From positions 7,006,001 through 7,070,000 of the forward strand of contig JASJZC010000006.1 in the NCBI GenBank assembly GCA_037178855.1: 64,000 nucleotides of DNA, read 5' to 3'. Of the stretch, positions 1 through 11,507 are shown piece after piece. The DNA comes from Oscheius sp. JU75. Its lineage: Eukaryota > Nematoda > Chromadorea > Rhabditida > Rhabditidae. Numbering within the stretch: position 1 is the first letter of the stretch; every line of letters starts with the position of its first letter. The notes beneath the pieces are model-generated. The model saw only the letters and a list, made by a program, of their open reading frames with translations. It was not told the DNA's origin and did not search any database. A program made the position numbers and the translations under genes.

Positions 1-1750
1 CGTTTGGCATTTCCGTCCTCGTCCGTAATGTGAAGGCAGATATCAACAGTCCGTCGAGAAATCCACGAGTGTTTGTTACAGAAAACTATGTAATACCTAG
101 GTATTCCATTGACTCGAGCTAAAAATCGATTCTGACTACCTTCCAGTCTTCTCGCAGTCGATGAAATCCCTCTCATGAACTAATTTGGCAGAGAGTTTGA
201 GCCACGGGTAGACCATTTCGGTTGACTCGGTATCGAAATCGTGGTCTCGTATCTTTGAAACATTTTCCTATACATGTATTTTTTTTGTGAAGAAGCTCAA
301 ATATACCTCGTAGAAGACTCCAAAGAAAACGTCTCCGTCGGTTCTAAAGTACCAGCTGAGCTTCTTTGGGCCAGTAATGTCTAGACTGACGAATTTGTTC
401 TTTCTTGCTCCCACGTGAAAAGTCTCGAGCTTGCTGACAAGCTCGTGGTCAGACGGTTCCCAATACTTTGACGGTTCCACCTTTTCCGCTCCAATGCACT
501 TGATCGTCTAGTTTGGATCGTATGAATCGAAAAGTGACAAAATACCTTGCACTCTCCTCCAAGAGTCTCGGGAATGTGAGCAATGTCTATCTCTTCCTTC
601 AGAAACTTCATGAAATGACTGTCATGGAGACGGAACTTGTCGGCGAAGCCAGACGGCATCATGGTCTTGGCCAACCTATAGGGGACGTGGATCCATTTGG
701 CGATGCTCACGATATCCACTGGGGTCACCTATTTTGAGACTAGTACGTGTGACAGAAGGGAACAAACCAATTCTGGATAGTTTTCGTAGTGAAAGAGTTG
801 GGAGTAGTAGGCGAGAGTTCCGCTACTGACAAAGAGCATAGTGAATGGATTGATCTCATAGCCACTCATATCTACCACATGTCTTAATGAACTCAGTTTT
901 CCTGTCTTCTCTTCCTGAAATAATCACTTTCTTGAGATACATCGAAGTAGCTGAATACCACAAGAACACTAATTGAATGCCACCCGTAGACGAAGACAAG
1001 TTTTTTGAACTTTTAGTTGTTCTGCAAAGTTGTAGTACTGGTCACTACATTGCAGAATGTTGTAAAAACGAAAACTTTTGTCTAGTCCGCGAAACGGTCA
1101 AAAGATATGAACTTACATGCTTCATGATCTGGCGGAGCATGTACTCAAACTGCCAGAACTGATATTTGCAGGCTTGACTGCTCTGGATCGAGTGAGCAAT
1201 GCTCTGAACAATTCTCTGTATTCAAGACGAATTTTTCTTCACCTCGACAGTGATAGTCGCATATTCAATGTACCAGAGCAGTCTGTTGTGACTGTCCATC
1301 TTGTCCGTCTGGATATCTCCTCTAGGCATCAATTTCCTTTGAAATATCGGGTTCTCGTCGAAAGTTTTTGGGGTGGTCTCGTCCTGAATTGTACTTTTAT
1401 TTAAAACAGTGATCAGTTACCAATTTGAGGGCTTTTCTTATCCTCAAATGATTGTTCAGAGCCTTGGAGGCGAAATCAACAATGTCTTTCTCCTTCTTGT
1501 AGAGACGCTCGGCTGACAAGACAAAACGATAGATGTTGAAGTCTGTGTCAAACTGAACAGTGGTTCGTTATTGTGAAAAAGTCTCGACAGTTAGACAGCT
1601 TCGTACTCTTCACGATCACCTTTTCGAAACATTACTAGAACTTACCGTAGGATGAATAGGCTGTTTCAATTTTAGACGGACTTCCTTTATGTACTGTAGA
1701 CTCTCATCGCTCAGTCCTTCCCCAAAGTTGGTGGACTGTGTCCGGGTCAT
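1..1750 (-). CDS. CRAL-TRIO (Sec14) and GOLD domain protein, 3' end cut by the window
   Basis: Likely phosphatidylinositol/lipid-transfer or membrane-traffic protein of the nematode CTG (Sec14-GOLD) family. Exons read from the right: start MTRTQSTNFGEG, then DTDFNIYRFVLSAERLYK (CRAL-TRIO N-terminal part), QFWQFEYMLRQIM, EEKTGKLSSLRHVVDMSGY, FHYENYPEL, WIHVPYRLAKTMMPSGF and the lobe end LGGECK. The GOLD domain follows: WYFRTDGDVFFGVF and SWISRRTVDICLHI. The reading frame runs off the left edge in the last GOLD strands, so only the extreme C-terminus is missing. Introns are short, for example a 44-nt one within the GOLD domain. The start codon lies 3 nt after TTTCCAG, a good trans-splice acceptor. 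Family assignment is firm; the exact paralogue is not known. Confidence 0.88.
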
Positions 1751-2215
1751 TCCCTGGAAACTGAATTGTACCAGAAAGCTCTGAGATCGAATGAGAAATA
1801 GAGGAAACTATTGAAGAATCCCTGGAAAAGGTGCAACACGAACAGGTTTGGAAAAGGAAATTGGACAGGCGTGTAGGGCTGACGTGTATGTTTTCCTCCG
1901 AGAGGTTCTCGAGTTCAATTAGGCAAGTCCAATAGAGTTTCAAAACAACTTGAAATACCCGTACTCGAACAAAACGTGGGATAATGACCTCTAAAGGCTA
2001 CAGTTAGCGGGGATAGGTAGAGGCTGTAGGCCAGTCGTGGTCCGAATGACCTCGTTCCGACCGATCGCGAGTCCGCGGCTAGTGTCTAGTGTCTGGATTT
2101 GGAAAACTAGCCGGACAGTTCAAGATTTGGCCGGTCTAGAGAGGACTAGTCAGTTTCCATTAGAGTCTAGTTTAAAGCCGAAAAGGCTATCCAGAACATC
2201 TCTAGTACAGAAACA
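1751..2215. other. intergenic, divergent genes on both sides
   Basis: Short spacer between the divergent Sec14-GOLD and PEX1 genes. The right half is unusually rich in CTAG (about 2080-2180). No exon of the missing PEX1 N-terminal half is recognisable here; the frame used by PEX1 has a stop just upstream of its first Met. Confidence 0.5.
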
Positions 2216-3537
2216 ATGGCCAAGAGACAGTTTGACCTTCCAACCGGAAATACGGGTCTTTTCCAGGCTCAACGTCTCGACATTTTACACGAGCTGATAG
2301 AACCTGATTGCGAAGTTTCCACAGCCGCCAAGGTCACCGAGAACTTCACAGTAGCCGACCTGAAAAAGTTGGCTATCCGGATACAACTCGAGGCTACTAT
2401 TCGAGGTACTCACAGATAAAAACCACTTCAGATTCGTTTACAGGACATTCGAAACCTCAAGAGAAGGATATAGTCAATGCTTTGGAGCATTCCCGTCCAT
2501 CGGGACACGTGGTGCAACAGAGAACAAGTGAGAAGAAATGGAGCCTGAAAAACGTTGGAGGCATGGAGAAGCAGAAACAGCTTTTGACTGAGGTCCTGCT
2601 CTGGCCTACCAAGGTTTGTAAGAACAGAAATCTTAAGAAAGATCTTAGTACCCTGAACTTTATGAAAGCTGTGGAATCCAGTTGGGAAGAGGCGTGCTCC
2701 TTCATGGAGCTAGTGGCTGTGGGAAGACTCTTCTGGCTAAGGCCTTCGCCGACGACTCTCACTTCAACGTGATCAGTGTCAAGGGGCCGGAGCTGCTGTC
2801 AAAGTACATCGGTTCGAGTGAGGAGAATGTTCGACAGGTCTTCGAAAGGTAGGTGGAGCTGTTCAGGAAAGGTCCAACAGTTATCAGATTGTGTCTAGGT
2901 TCCAGACAACTCGTTTTTCAGGGCAAGAGCATCGTCGCCCTGTATTATTCTCTTCGACGAGTTGGATTCTTTGGCTCCTAGGAGAGGCAGCGACAGTACA
3001 GGGGTGACAGATCGGGTTGTGAACCAACTACTGACTGAACTGGATGGAGCTGAAGGTCTTCAAGGTGGGAATATATCTAAGTGCGTAGAAAACAACATTA
3101 CAGGAGTCTACGTGATTGGCTGTACCAGTAGAATTGACCTGATAGATCCTGCTCTGATCCGACCGGGACGCTTCGATCACCTGGTAGAGTGTTGTCCGCC
3201 CAGTGAAGATGAAAGATTGTCAATACTGAATGTAATTTTGAGAGAGACAGCTCATTCCGAGGATACTGACTGTTCGGAAATTTCTCGAAGGACAGAATCT
3301 TGGACTGGAGCTGACTTGAGGGCACTTGTCACCAATGCGAAATTTGCTGCAGCCAGAAGAAAGAGCAAAGGTAAAACTTTATTGACTGCTTATCTACTTG
3401 TGCTTCCAGACAATCCGAAAAGTCCAACGGTGGTTTGCCGGGAGGACATCGAAGCTGTTTTCGAAGAGAGCAAACCGAAAGAGCGACAGACGAGAAAGGA
3501 CGAGTTCCGGGCAGGCCAACGAGTCACCTTGGCCTGA
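2216..3537 (+). CDS. prx-1: PEX1-like peroxisomal AAA ATPase, only the C-terminal half present
   Basis: PEX1 forms a hetero-hexamer with PEX6 that pulls PEX5 out of the peroxisome membrane during matrix-protein import. The protein begins at the end of the D1 domain ([12 protein letters not shown]...) and then has a complete D2 domain: [13 protein letters not shown], Walker [29 protein letters not shown], Walker B IILFDELD, the PEX1-type [32 protein letters not shown], and RPGRFD with TGADLRAL. Exons join in frame across four introns. The family is normally around 1000 residues or more; this is about 370. The first ATG follows CTAGTACAG by 5 nt, a possible trans-splice site, and the neighbouring gene starts at 1750, so there is no room for the N-terminal and most of the D1 domain. 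Poly(A) signal AATAAA lies near 3567. Confidence 0.85.
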
Positions 3538-3956
3538 CTTGAGTACCGAAAAGGATATATACTGGTCAATAAATGTTTTATTCTGTTCTTGAATGCAAAT
3601 TGACTAAACTTCTCCAGTTTTTGTGTCTCCCTATTCAAGCATAGGAAGGAGGGTCTTCTCCAATCTGCAGCCCACGTTTGTCATTTGGCGGCAATATGAA
3701 AATACCAATTTCTTTCCATCATCTTTTATAAACTCCAGACAACTTCCTTTTTTGTTCTCTCTGTTTAATTTCGCTCCTCTGATTACTACTCCCTACTTTG
3801 CAAAAGCGGCTAGCTTCCACGAAAATCGATCAGCAGCAGCAAATAATCCTACGCACTGCCCAAATAACGGTGCGGGAGTGGCGGCATTTTAAAATACTCG
3901 CATCTGTTGTTTTCTCTTCTTTCCTTCTCAAAGTGTTCCAACTTTTTGTATTTTAG

Positions 3957-6900
3957 AACGTTTCGGCTGGGTTATACCGCCGCTAGAGGTCTCCTTCTCG
4001 CTCGGCAACTACTTCCTCTAGAGGCCTTTGCAACAAAAAGCCGACCAAAATCGTCGACTAAAGCAGCCGAGCTCGTGAAACAGCCGAAGAAGGTTTCCGC
4101 TAAACGAGGAAAAGCCCCTTCTGCAGCCCAAATGTTCGGAGCCGTAAAAAAGACGGAAGAGCTCAAATGGGAGAAGGATGACAGGTTAGTAAACACTTGT
4201 CCATGAATAATGTACCTCTTGAGAATTCCTTACCTCGATTTTTGCCGAGCTCTGGAGAAAATCGAGGACGAGAGCTCCCGGCTGAAAATTATCGACATCC
4301 TGGCCAAATTTTTCACGAAAGCCATCGATTTGACGCCGACAGATCTGGCCGCCTGTGTATATCTCTGCGTCGGACGTCTTGGTCCAGCATATGAGGGTCT
4401 TGAGCTAGGAATCGCCGATCAGTACCTCATCAAGGTTCGTTTAGCAGTTTTTCTTCAGAGAATCACAATTTTTAGGCGATTGCTCAGGCAACTGGCCGGA
4501 AAATGGACAAAATCAAGGAGGACTACGCCTCGGAAGGAGATCTCGGAATCGTGGCGCAGAAATCACGAAGCAATCAGAAAATGCTTCGCGAACCGCCTCG
4601 TCTGACAGTCGCGACAGTCTTTTCCAAGCTCACAGCCATTGCTAAAACCACGGGAAAGGAGGTTCGTCTTTTTCAGATTCCTTCGTCTATCATGGCACTT
4701 TCAGTCGATGGGAAACAAGACGAAGCTGATTGAATCACTCCTCGTCGCCTGTCGAGATTCCGAAGCCCGTTTTCTCGTCCGTTGTCTGAGCGGAAAGATG
4801 CGAATTGGTCTCGCCGAACAGAGTGTCCTCGTTGCCCTAGCCAACGCATTCACCCGGACCCATATCAAGCAGAATGAGCTAAAAATATCCTCCAGTAAAG
4901 AAGAGGAAATGAGGATACGAGACACCCTTCTTCTCAAGACCACTTACTGGTACGCATTCAGTTCATTTCCTGTACCTGCTCCTTTCAGCCAATGTCCCAA
5001 TTACGATAAAATCCTCGACGTTGCGCTGAAAGACGGACTGGCAGCCATTGCCGACAGCTGCAAATTGACCCCTGGAGTTCCACTCAAACCCATGTTGGCT
5101 CATCCGACGAAAGGAATCGGCGAGATCACGAGGCGATTCGGAGTGGCGGAATTCGCCTGCGAGTGGAAATACGACGGCGAACGTGGACAGATTCACATGT
5201 CCCACGACGGCAGTGTCCACGTTTACAGCAGGAATCAGGAAAATAACACCACCAAGTATCCGGATATCATAGAGAATGTGGGTGTCTTTTTATAGCTGGC
5301 TCTGTTTATTACCCTCCTTATGGTTGCTTTAGTTCGTACACACACGCTTTTTATTGAATTAAGACCATGGCTATCCCAAATTTAGGTTCGACAATGCATG
5401 GGTGAAGACTGTCGTTCGTTCGTCGTAGACGCAGAAGTCGTCGCCTGGGACGTGGAAAAAAAGTCGATCCTGCCCTTCCAGGTTCTCTCCACGCGCAAAA
5501 GAAAGGTTGTTTTTAATTCGACAGTCGAAAAATAGCTCGCTTCAGAATGCTGGCGACTCGGAAATCAAAGTCAGGGTCTGTGTCTTCCTCTTCGATTTGC
5601 TCTATCTCAATGGCGAGGCTCTGGTCACAAAATCGTTCCGCGATCGACGAGCTATTCTGCGCGAACATTTCAAGGAAGTTGAGGGACTGTTCCACTTTGC
5701 CACAACCCTCGATTCGACCGATACCGACGAGATTGGAGTCTTCCTCGAGGATGCCATTAAAGTGGAACATTTCTAATGTGCGGAAGAAAAAAATTTCAGG
5801 GAAATTGCGAAGGACTGATGGTGAAGACACTTGACGAAAACGCGACCTATGAAATTGCAAAAAGATCTCACAACTGGCTCAAGCTGAAAAAGGACTACCT
5901 TGACAGTGTCGGCGACACACTGGATCTCGTCGTCATTGGAGCCTATTACGGAGCGGGTAAGCCTTTATATCCTGATTTCAAATCATGTTTATTCGTACAA
6001 CTTATTTACAATTCTTCCCTTATCCGCACTGCTGCTGCTTGTCCAACCTTCACTTATCTTGTTTGATTTGAAGCTCTTGTCTGACGATTTCCTCTCTACT
6101 CGTCCAGCCAATGCTCGCTTGATACTCGCGAAACGGTCCTTAATTTTCTCCGAAATTGCCCTTCTAATCGAGCTGCTTTTCCTCTCTGGAGTGGTTTCTC
6201 GACTGTAAGAAAACACTGAGCTGTCCTTAGAGGACAGGCTCGATGAGTTCCATAGGCCTGATTCCTAAAGTGTTGTCTATTTTACTAGTTCCCTTGCTAT
6301 GCTTACCTTTGGATCCTCGAGTTCTGTTTGAACTCCTTTATCACACGAAGCTCTCCTGATTCTTGCGGCGTGTTGTAGACGCATCCGAGCACGTAGAAGA
6401 CGAGCAACCTTTTCCTCACGAACACGGGCAGAATACGAGTCGAGAAGGAAGAGCATTTTGAGCGTTTGTTTGCACTGGAAAGCTTCAAAGTAAAAGAGAA
6501 TCATATAAGAGGGAGAGGAAGTAATATGTCCTCTGGCTGCAGCAGGTCATAATCATAAATCTAGCAAAGCATAGAGCGTGAAAAAGGCCGAAGGACCCTG
6601 GAGCAAGGGGCCTCCCCGTCTGGACATATGTGTGTTTTCTTGCACTACGCCTCACTCTGATTGACGGGAGCAATTAATTTTGAGGCGGAGGTTCACGCCC
6701 CTTGTGTCTCCCGCAGACAATTATAAACACCAAATCACGAGAAGACGCGCTTCTCGCGAATAAACATGTGTAGTTTCACGAATAACATGTTGGGATTTCT
6801 CGTTAAATTGTCCTTTTCCAGGAAAACGAACGGGTGTCTATGGAGGATATCTGCTGGCCTGCTACGATCCGGTTGCCGAAGAATATCAGAGCTGCTGCAA

Positions 6901-7320
6901 AATTGGGACTGGGTTCAGCGATGCCGATCTGAAGGAACAACACGCTCTGCTGAGCAAGAGCCAAATTGATAAGGTAGCCCATTTTTTCACGAGAAAATAC
7001 AGTTCTTCCAGCCGCGGTCCTATTATGCTTACGACGAGTCGTTGAGACCGGACGTCTGGTTTGAGCCCGATGTCGTTTTCGAGGTCAAATGTGCCGATCT
7101 CTCGATTTCTCCCCGTCACTTGGCCGCCAGAGGGATCGTCGATCCCGAGAAGGGAATTTCGCTCCGATTTCCTCGTTTCATCCGGATCAGAGATGACAAA
7201 AAGGGAGACGAGGCGACGTCGTCCGAACAGGTCGCTGAGATGTACAACAACCAGGATCAGATCAAGAATCAGCTGGCCGAGGCTGTGGGAGCCGAATACG
7301 ACGACGAGATCGAATACTGA
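3957..7320 (+). CDS. lig-1: DNA ligase I (ATP-dependent)
   Basis: Seals nicks in replication and repair. In order: a basic N-terminal region; the DNA-binding domain ([63 protein letters not shown]); the adenylation domain with catalytic Lys in [12 protein letters not shown]; then [32 protein letters not shown] and [11 protein letters not shown]; the OB domain with [19 protein letters not shown] and [14 protein letters not shown]; and an acidic tail ending DDEIEY. At least ten exons; the intron 5958-6821 is far longer than the rest and carries an opposite-strand gene. The given start is the first base of the first recognised coding exon (after TATTTTAG); the upstream exon carrying the true Met was not found. 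The N-terminus reads like a mitochondrial presequence. Confidence 0.93.
5989..6456 (-). CDS. small basic protein nested in a DNA ligase I intron
   Basis: Two exons on the strand opposite the ligase, wholly inside its largest intron. Exon 1 starts [20 protein letters not shown] and ends [11 protein letters not shown] at a GTAAGC donor; an acceptor CTCTAAG in phase gives exon 2 starting [19 protein letters not shown] and ending GRIVNKLYE. The join is in frame (about 135 residues), rich in Arg, Lys and Ser, with no membrane segment. The start codon follows CTTTCCAG by 18 nt, a likely spliced-leader site, and the stop codon TAA is itself part of AATAAA. I recognise no family. The open frame, splice signals and 3' end agree with a real gene, but expression is unproven. 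Confidence 0.5.
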
Positions 7321-7602
7321 GAGCTTCTCCCTTTCCCCGAATCATCATTTCTGTTTTCACGCACACATTTTTCTTCCCTTTATTGCCCCCTTCCTGTTTG
7401 TACAAGTTGTAACCTCTTGATAAATTGCTCAACAATTCTACTTCCTTTTCCGCAATGGTTTCTTAAACAATCGCGTATCTTTTATCAGTTTCGAGCCGGT
7501 TTAAAGCTCGTTTGTGTAGTTGTTTTGTTTTTTGAGTCCCATAGCACCCAACAGAATCCGTAAGATCAAAGGTGGTGGAACCGAGGGAAATAGTGGTTGT
7601 GG

Positions 7603-8273
7603 ATGTTTCGGTATTTGGCAGTGTGATGAAATTGTATGTGTTACGCATATATTTTAGATCCAAGCTGGATTACAAAGGCCAAATCTCGACTGCTCACCTG
7701 GAGCTCCCCGAAGAACAGCGTCGTCGTTTCGAAATCGAGTGCGAATTCGTCCAATCTCTCGCGAATCCCCACTACCTTAACTGTAGGTCTTGTTTCAAAA
7801 TGTATCGAAAAATTCCAGTTCTTGCCCAGCGTGGATATTTTAAAGAAGACTATTTTGTCAGCTACCTTAAGTATTTACTCTACTGGAAGAAGCCCGAGTA
7901 TTCGAGATTTGTTCCGTTCGTTTCTCGCCATGAATAGAGACAATTTAGGTGTTTGAAGTATCCACAGTGTCTGTATTTCCTCGACGCCGTACAGAACGTA
8001 TCATTCCGTGAGGCACTGGCTTCGGGAGCCAACGCCAAGTTCATCGAGGATCAACAGCTTCTCCAGTGGCACTACTATCTGAGGAAGGCCGAGAGGCTTA
8101 AGGTAAGACGAAGTACGGTCCCTCACAAGGCGACAACTTTGTTCTACAAGAGCACGTCGTTCTCAAATTGTCATCACAACTTTCAGGAAAACGCGAAAAC
8201 GCTGTGTGGAGAGGGGAAAGAAGAAGAATCGAGCAATGGAGTCAAGGAAGAGAAGATGGAAATCGACTTCTAA
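7603..8273 (+). CDS. mdt-31: Mediator complex subunit 31 (SOH1)
   Basis: Middle-module subunit of Mediator, acting in RNA polymerase II transcription. A tiny first exon (ATGTTTCG) splices to an exon giving SKLDYKGQISTAHL, then the MED31 core: RRFEIECEFVQSLANPHYLN, FLAQRGYFKEDYFVSYLKYL, LYWKKPEYSR, LKYPQCLYFLDAVQN and AKFIEDQQLLQWHYYLRK. A short acidic tail ends EEKMEIDF. The family is usually 110-140 residues; this fits with a small N-terminal extension. Oddity: the intron between PEYSR and CLKYPQC has a normal acceptor (ATTTAG) but no in-frame GT donor; splicing in frame would have to cut at GAG^ATTTG. AATAAA lies at about 8306. Confidence 0.92.
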
Positions 8274-8336
8274 TTCATACAGGTCCAGCATGAATGTATT
8301 TTGTGAATAAACTCATTTCTTTTTAGCTTCATCCTA

Positions 8337-9386
8337 CTATTTAGCTATTTATTTCTACCAATTTTCGCTTCAAATGACCTCCACGTCGATCTCCCGTCTC
8401 GCTGCGAAAGCTGTGTCATTTTCGCGAAGGAGCTCGGAGAACAGACCTCCAGAACTCACGAGAAAACGGAGGCGGCGGCTATTGAGCTGCTCGAGAACAT
8501 TTGTCTTGGTCTTCAGGAGTATAAGGTAGGTAGAAGAACACAAAAAATATAGCAATCTTCCAGGTTCACAAGGACAAAAATGGATTGGCTCGGTTCAGTC
8601 GAGACGAGAGTCTTACAATGAGTACTCTAAAGAAGCTGAAGCAGCGGGGAGTCAAGGTTGGTCCTGAATAGAGTTACAGATGTCTAAAAAGTGCATGGAG
8701 CATCTCAGAAGAACCGGAAAAATGATAAAAGTGGACAGAAGTAGTCAAAATAGATTGCATTCCAGGACCGAGGTTTCCTGTCAAATTGTTTTCATTACCT
8801 CGATCTTCTGGGGGTATTTCAGACTAAAAGAAAGTTTTTGCCATAGTAACGAGTAGAACGAGCATAGATCTGATTCTTTGGCCTCGTCTTCAACCGCTGG
8901 GCAATCGCTCGCCTATCCTTGTAGTGATCACTCTCTTTCTCTTCTCCACTCTTGTCTTCGTCTGGTTCTCAAAATAAGAGCAAACTCCATCAAGTCCATC
9001 AGCTTGATTTGTCGTCTGGATACACAAGTTCACAATTCGGCCCATATTTCTTTTCAACAGTCACAGATGTTCATTTTTCTATGAGATCCAGAACAGTTAT
9101 TAGCCAGATATTGAAGAAAACGATTTCAGGTGGAGCTGGGTATGCCTGAAGAGCTTTGGGACAGTCCGACAGCTGAGATCACAGAGCTACGACAACAGTG
9201 TGAGCTGATTGTAAGTGAGTATGAGGACGAGCTGACAGAATGGTTCATGGGTAACAGAAGACAATCTCTTACAGTAAGTACCTCAAGTTGCAATGCTAAT
9301 TCTTTCAGAATGTTCTCTGTCGTTTTGGCTTCCTCAAGGGTCACGACGCCTCCTGTCTTCCTTCAGCTCCTTCAAAAGAATTATAA
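8337..9386 (+). CDS. Canopy (CNPY/TRAP) family saposin-like ER protein
   Basis: Canopy proteins are small ER-lumenal proteins with a six-cysteine saposin-like fold; CNPY3/4 assist receptor folding. A hydrophobic leader (FILLFSYLFLPIFA) is followed by LHVDLPSRCESCVIFAKELG, then KNGLARFSRDESLTMSTLKK, LKQRGVKVELGMPEELWDSP, LRQQCELIVSEYEDEL and VLCRFGFLKGHDASCL. The chain ends SKEL, which resembles a weak KDEL-type signal. One intron (about 8657-9129) is long for the region. The start Met was not resolved: the leader frame is open back to the TTTTTAG acceptor at 8336 without an ATG, so a short upstream exon is probably missing. The gene lies just after MED31 on the same strand (about 60 nt between stop codon and acceptor), so an operon is possible. 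Confidence 0.82.
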
Positions 9387-9589
9387 CCCTACACATACAA
9401 TTTTTTACTACATAGTTTCCTTTACCATAAGATTTTGTTGTCCTTTTTGCTTCTTTACATCGATCAAGTTGTTATAGACTTACTCCGTATCCACGACATT
9501 TCCGCAGTTCTTCCCGTCTCAATTGAGCATGGATTGAAACTTAGAAAAGAATGAGGATACATCTAGATTCTCGCTATATTCCGAACTCC

Positions 9590-10340
9590 AGACGATGAAT
9601 TTCAGAAAATATAGCTGAAAGATCTTTGCGGAAAGAGTTCAAGGACCCTGTATCTGAGAGATTGAGCCAATAGGTTACTCGTCTCTCCAGAACCTGGACC
9701 TGAAGTTTACAACACTGAGAACTAAAGTAGTAAGTTTATGCTCTGAAAATGCTAAAGCAGCGGCGAACTTCGGTCCCCGTTCAGAAAAAAGAGTTGGCCT
9801 GACCGGTGTCTGAAAAGTGCGTGGAGCAATTACGCGAAACCTGGTTTGATGCCATGCGTGTCCACTGACGCGTTGGACGCTTGTCAGGCCGCATCTCAAT
9901 TACGGAACAGGCACCGGAAAGAAAGGGCAAAACTGGACAAGTGGGGACACAACCGAAAAGCTTTCTGCCATACTCTCAGGTTCGTTAGGTGCAGTCTGGA
10001 GCAATGGGTACATGTGAACAGCAACTTCCTAGTTTTGGTTCTTCTCCCACCTATTCCCTATTCTTTGTACTGTTACGTGTCGCTCTCTCTGATCCTCGAC
10101 TTCCGCTCGCATAATCCCCTCACCTCAGTGGTTCAGAGGCTGCCCATGTCCAGTCATAATGGACTTCTCACCTCGCTGCTCGAACTAGTTTCCAGTCTGT
10201 CTGATTCTCTCCTCGAATCCCGTGTTCTCCCCTGGTCCATGTTTCCGCTCCAACGGTCACAAATGTTCTGTTTTTCCAAGAGATCCATAACAATTACTGA
10301 CCAGATATTGGAGAAAGTGGCGCTATTTATCGACACTAAT
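9590..10340 (+). pseudogene. decayed tandem copy of part of the Canopy gene
   Basis: Directly repeated, diverged copy of about 8410-9120. Clear matching blocks are the last 60-70 bp (around 10230-10320 against 9040-9115, sharing GATCCA and CAGATATTG around similar flanks), the stretch AAAGTGC.TGGAGCA (9813 against 8690), the ACCGGAAA region, and the exon end CTAAAGCAGCGG against CTGAAGCAGCGG. The copy has stops and indels in the exon part and no intact reading frame, so it looks like an old tandem duplication rather than a working gene. Boundaries are approximate. Confidence 0.5.
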
Positions 10341-11507
10341 TTCGTCTCTATACATACCCTTTTGCGTGTGCGAGTCGCACGCCACGGAGCAAACCCAGGA
10401 AACTAGCCAACCTTCGTCTGACAGTTGGCCGATCGCCAAAACACATTCCGATCCGTGTGCCAATGGCAAATATTGTCATCCTGACTCTCTCTGCTAATCA
10501 TCTACTCCAATACGACAGAAGTATTTGACACTCGTGGGAAAATGAACCTGTTCTGTTTTATGTGATAGGCATTTGGAACGCTGTGACATGCATAAACAGA
10601 ACTAAGTGGCATTTGAGCATACTGTTGTGGCTGTCGAAAACAAAAAAAAAAGTTCGGTAGAGCAGTAAGGGTTACAGTACAGTAACAGGCTAACAGAATC
10701 ACGTGGGACAGCTATCGTTTAAGAGCAAGAGTTACGAGCTTTCTCTCCAGATGAGTCTGCTTTGCACAACTCTGACTGGCAGTCTTATAGTTCCTGTGGT
10801 CTCTGAACTGAACGATCAGGTGATGTAGACCCCCTCTGGAAAGCCGTCGAAGCTTACACACGGAACACACACCTTAGGCGCTCATGCGCGGTCCCGCCTG
10901 AAGAGTGGACAAACAGCCGAGAGCCGCTGAGTTATCATGCCGGCTGCTGGCGATGCCGCGCCAGTTTTGATGGTTCATGGAGTTACGCGTTGTTTGTGTG
11001 CGCGAGCCTCGCGATTATCATGTCACGAAACGCGCTTAGGTCTCCCAGTCTGTTGGTATTACACCATGAAGGCGCGAGAGAGAGGGTTTCAGGAGGCCGG
11101 TCACCTGCGACGGTTTGGCTGTTTGCCAACTGCGAGCAAGAGAGCAACAGTCCAGACAGCAGAAGCAATGAACAAAAACTTGAGAACAAGGTTCTGAGAC
11201 GTGCTTTACGAGAAGAGAGGCAGACAAAATAAGCTATTTATTCATCGTCAAATGGCTGCGGACATGGGGGCAGGGCGCAAGAATAAGGTCTTGGGGGCTT
11301 CGAGCCCGGAACATTCATGGGTAGGAGTTTGTCTCCGGCGGAATCACGGTTTTCGAACTGAGAGTGTCGGTTGCAGATCACGAGAGGTAGAAAGAAGAGT
11401 CCGGGAACATATGAACGTCAAAGGAACTAACGGTTATGTACAGAACGGGGAAAGAACTCCATAGGAGTGAGACTAAATGAATTTGAAAAATATAGAGAAA
11501 GACGAGT
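10341..11507. other. intergenic, nothing recognised
   Basis: Space between the Canopy copy and the 3' end of the next minus-strand gene. Locally GC-rich (about 10860-11180). Open frames here have no family resemblance and no convincing splice sites. Confidence 0.4.

Noticed and set aside
10937-11464. Overlapping open frames in GC-rich DNA
   Set aside because: GC-rich sequence has few stops in any frame; the translations look random.
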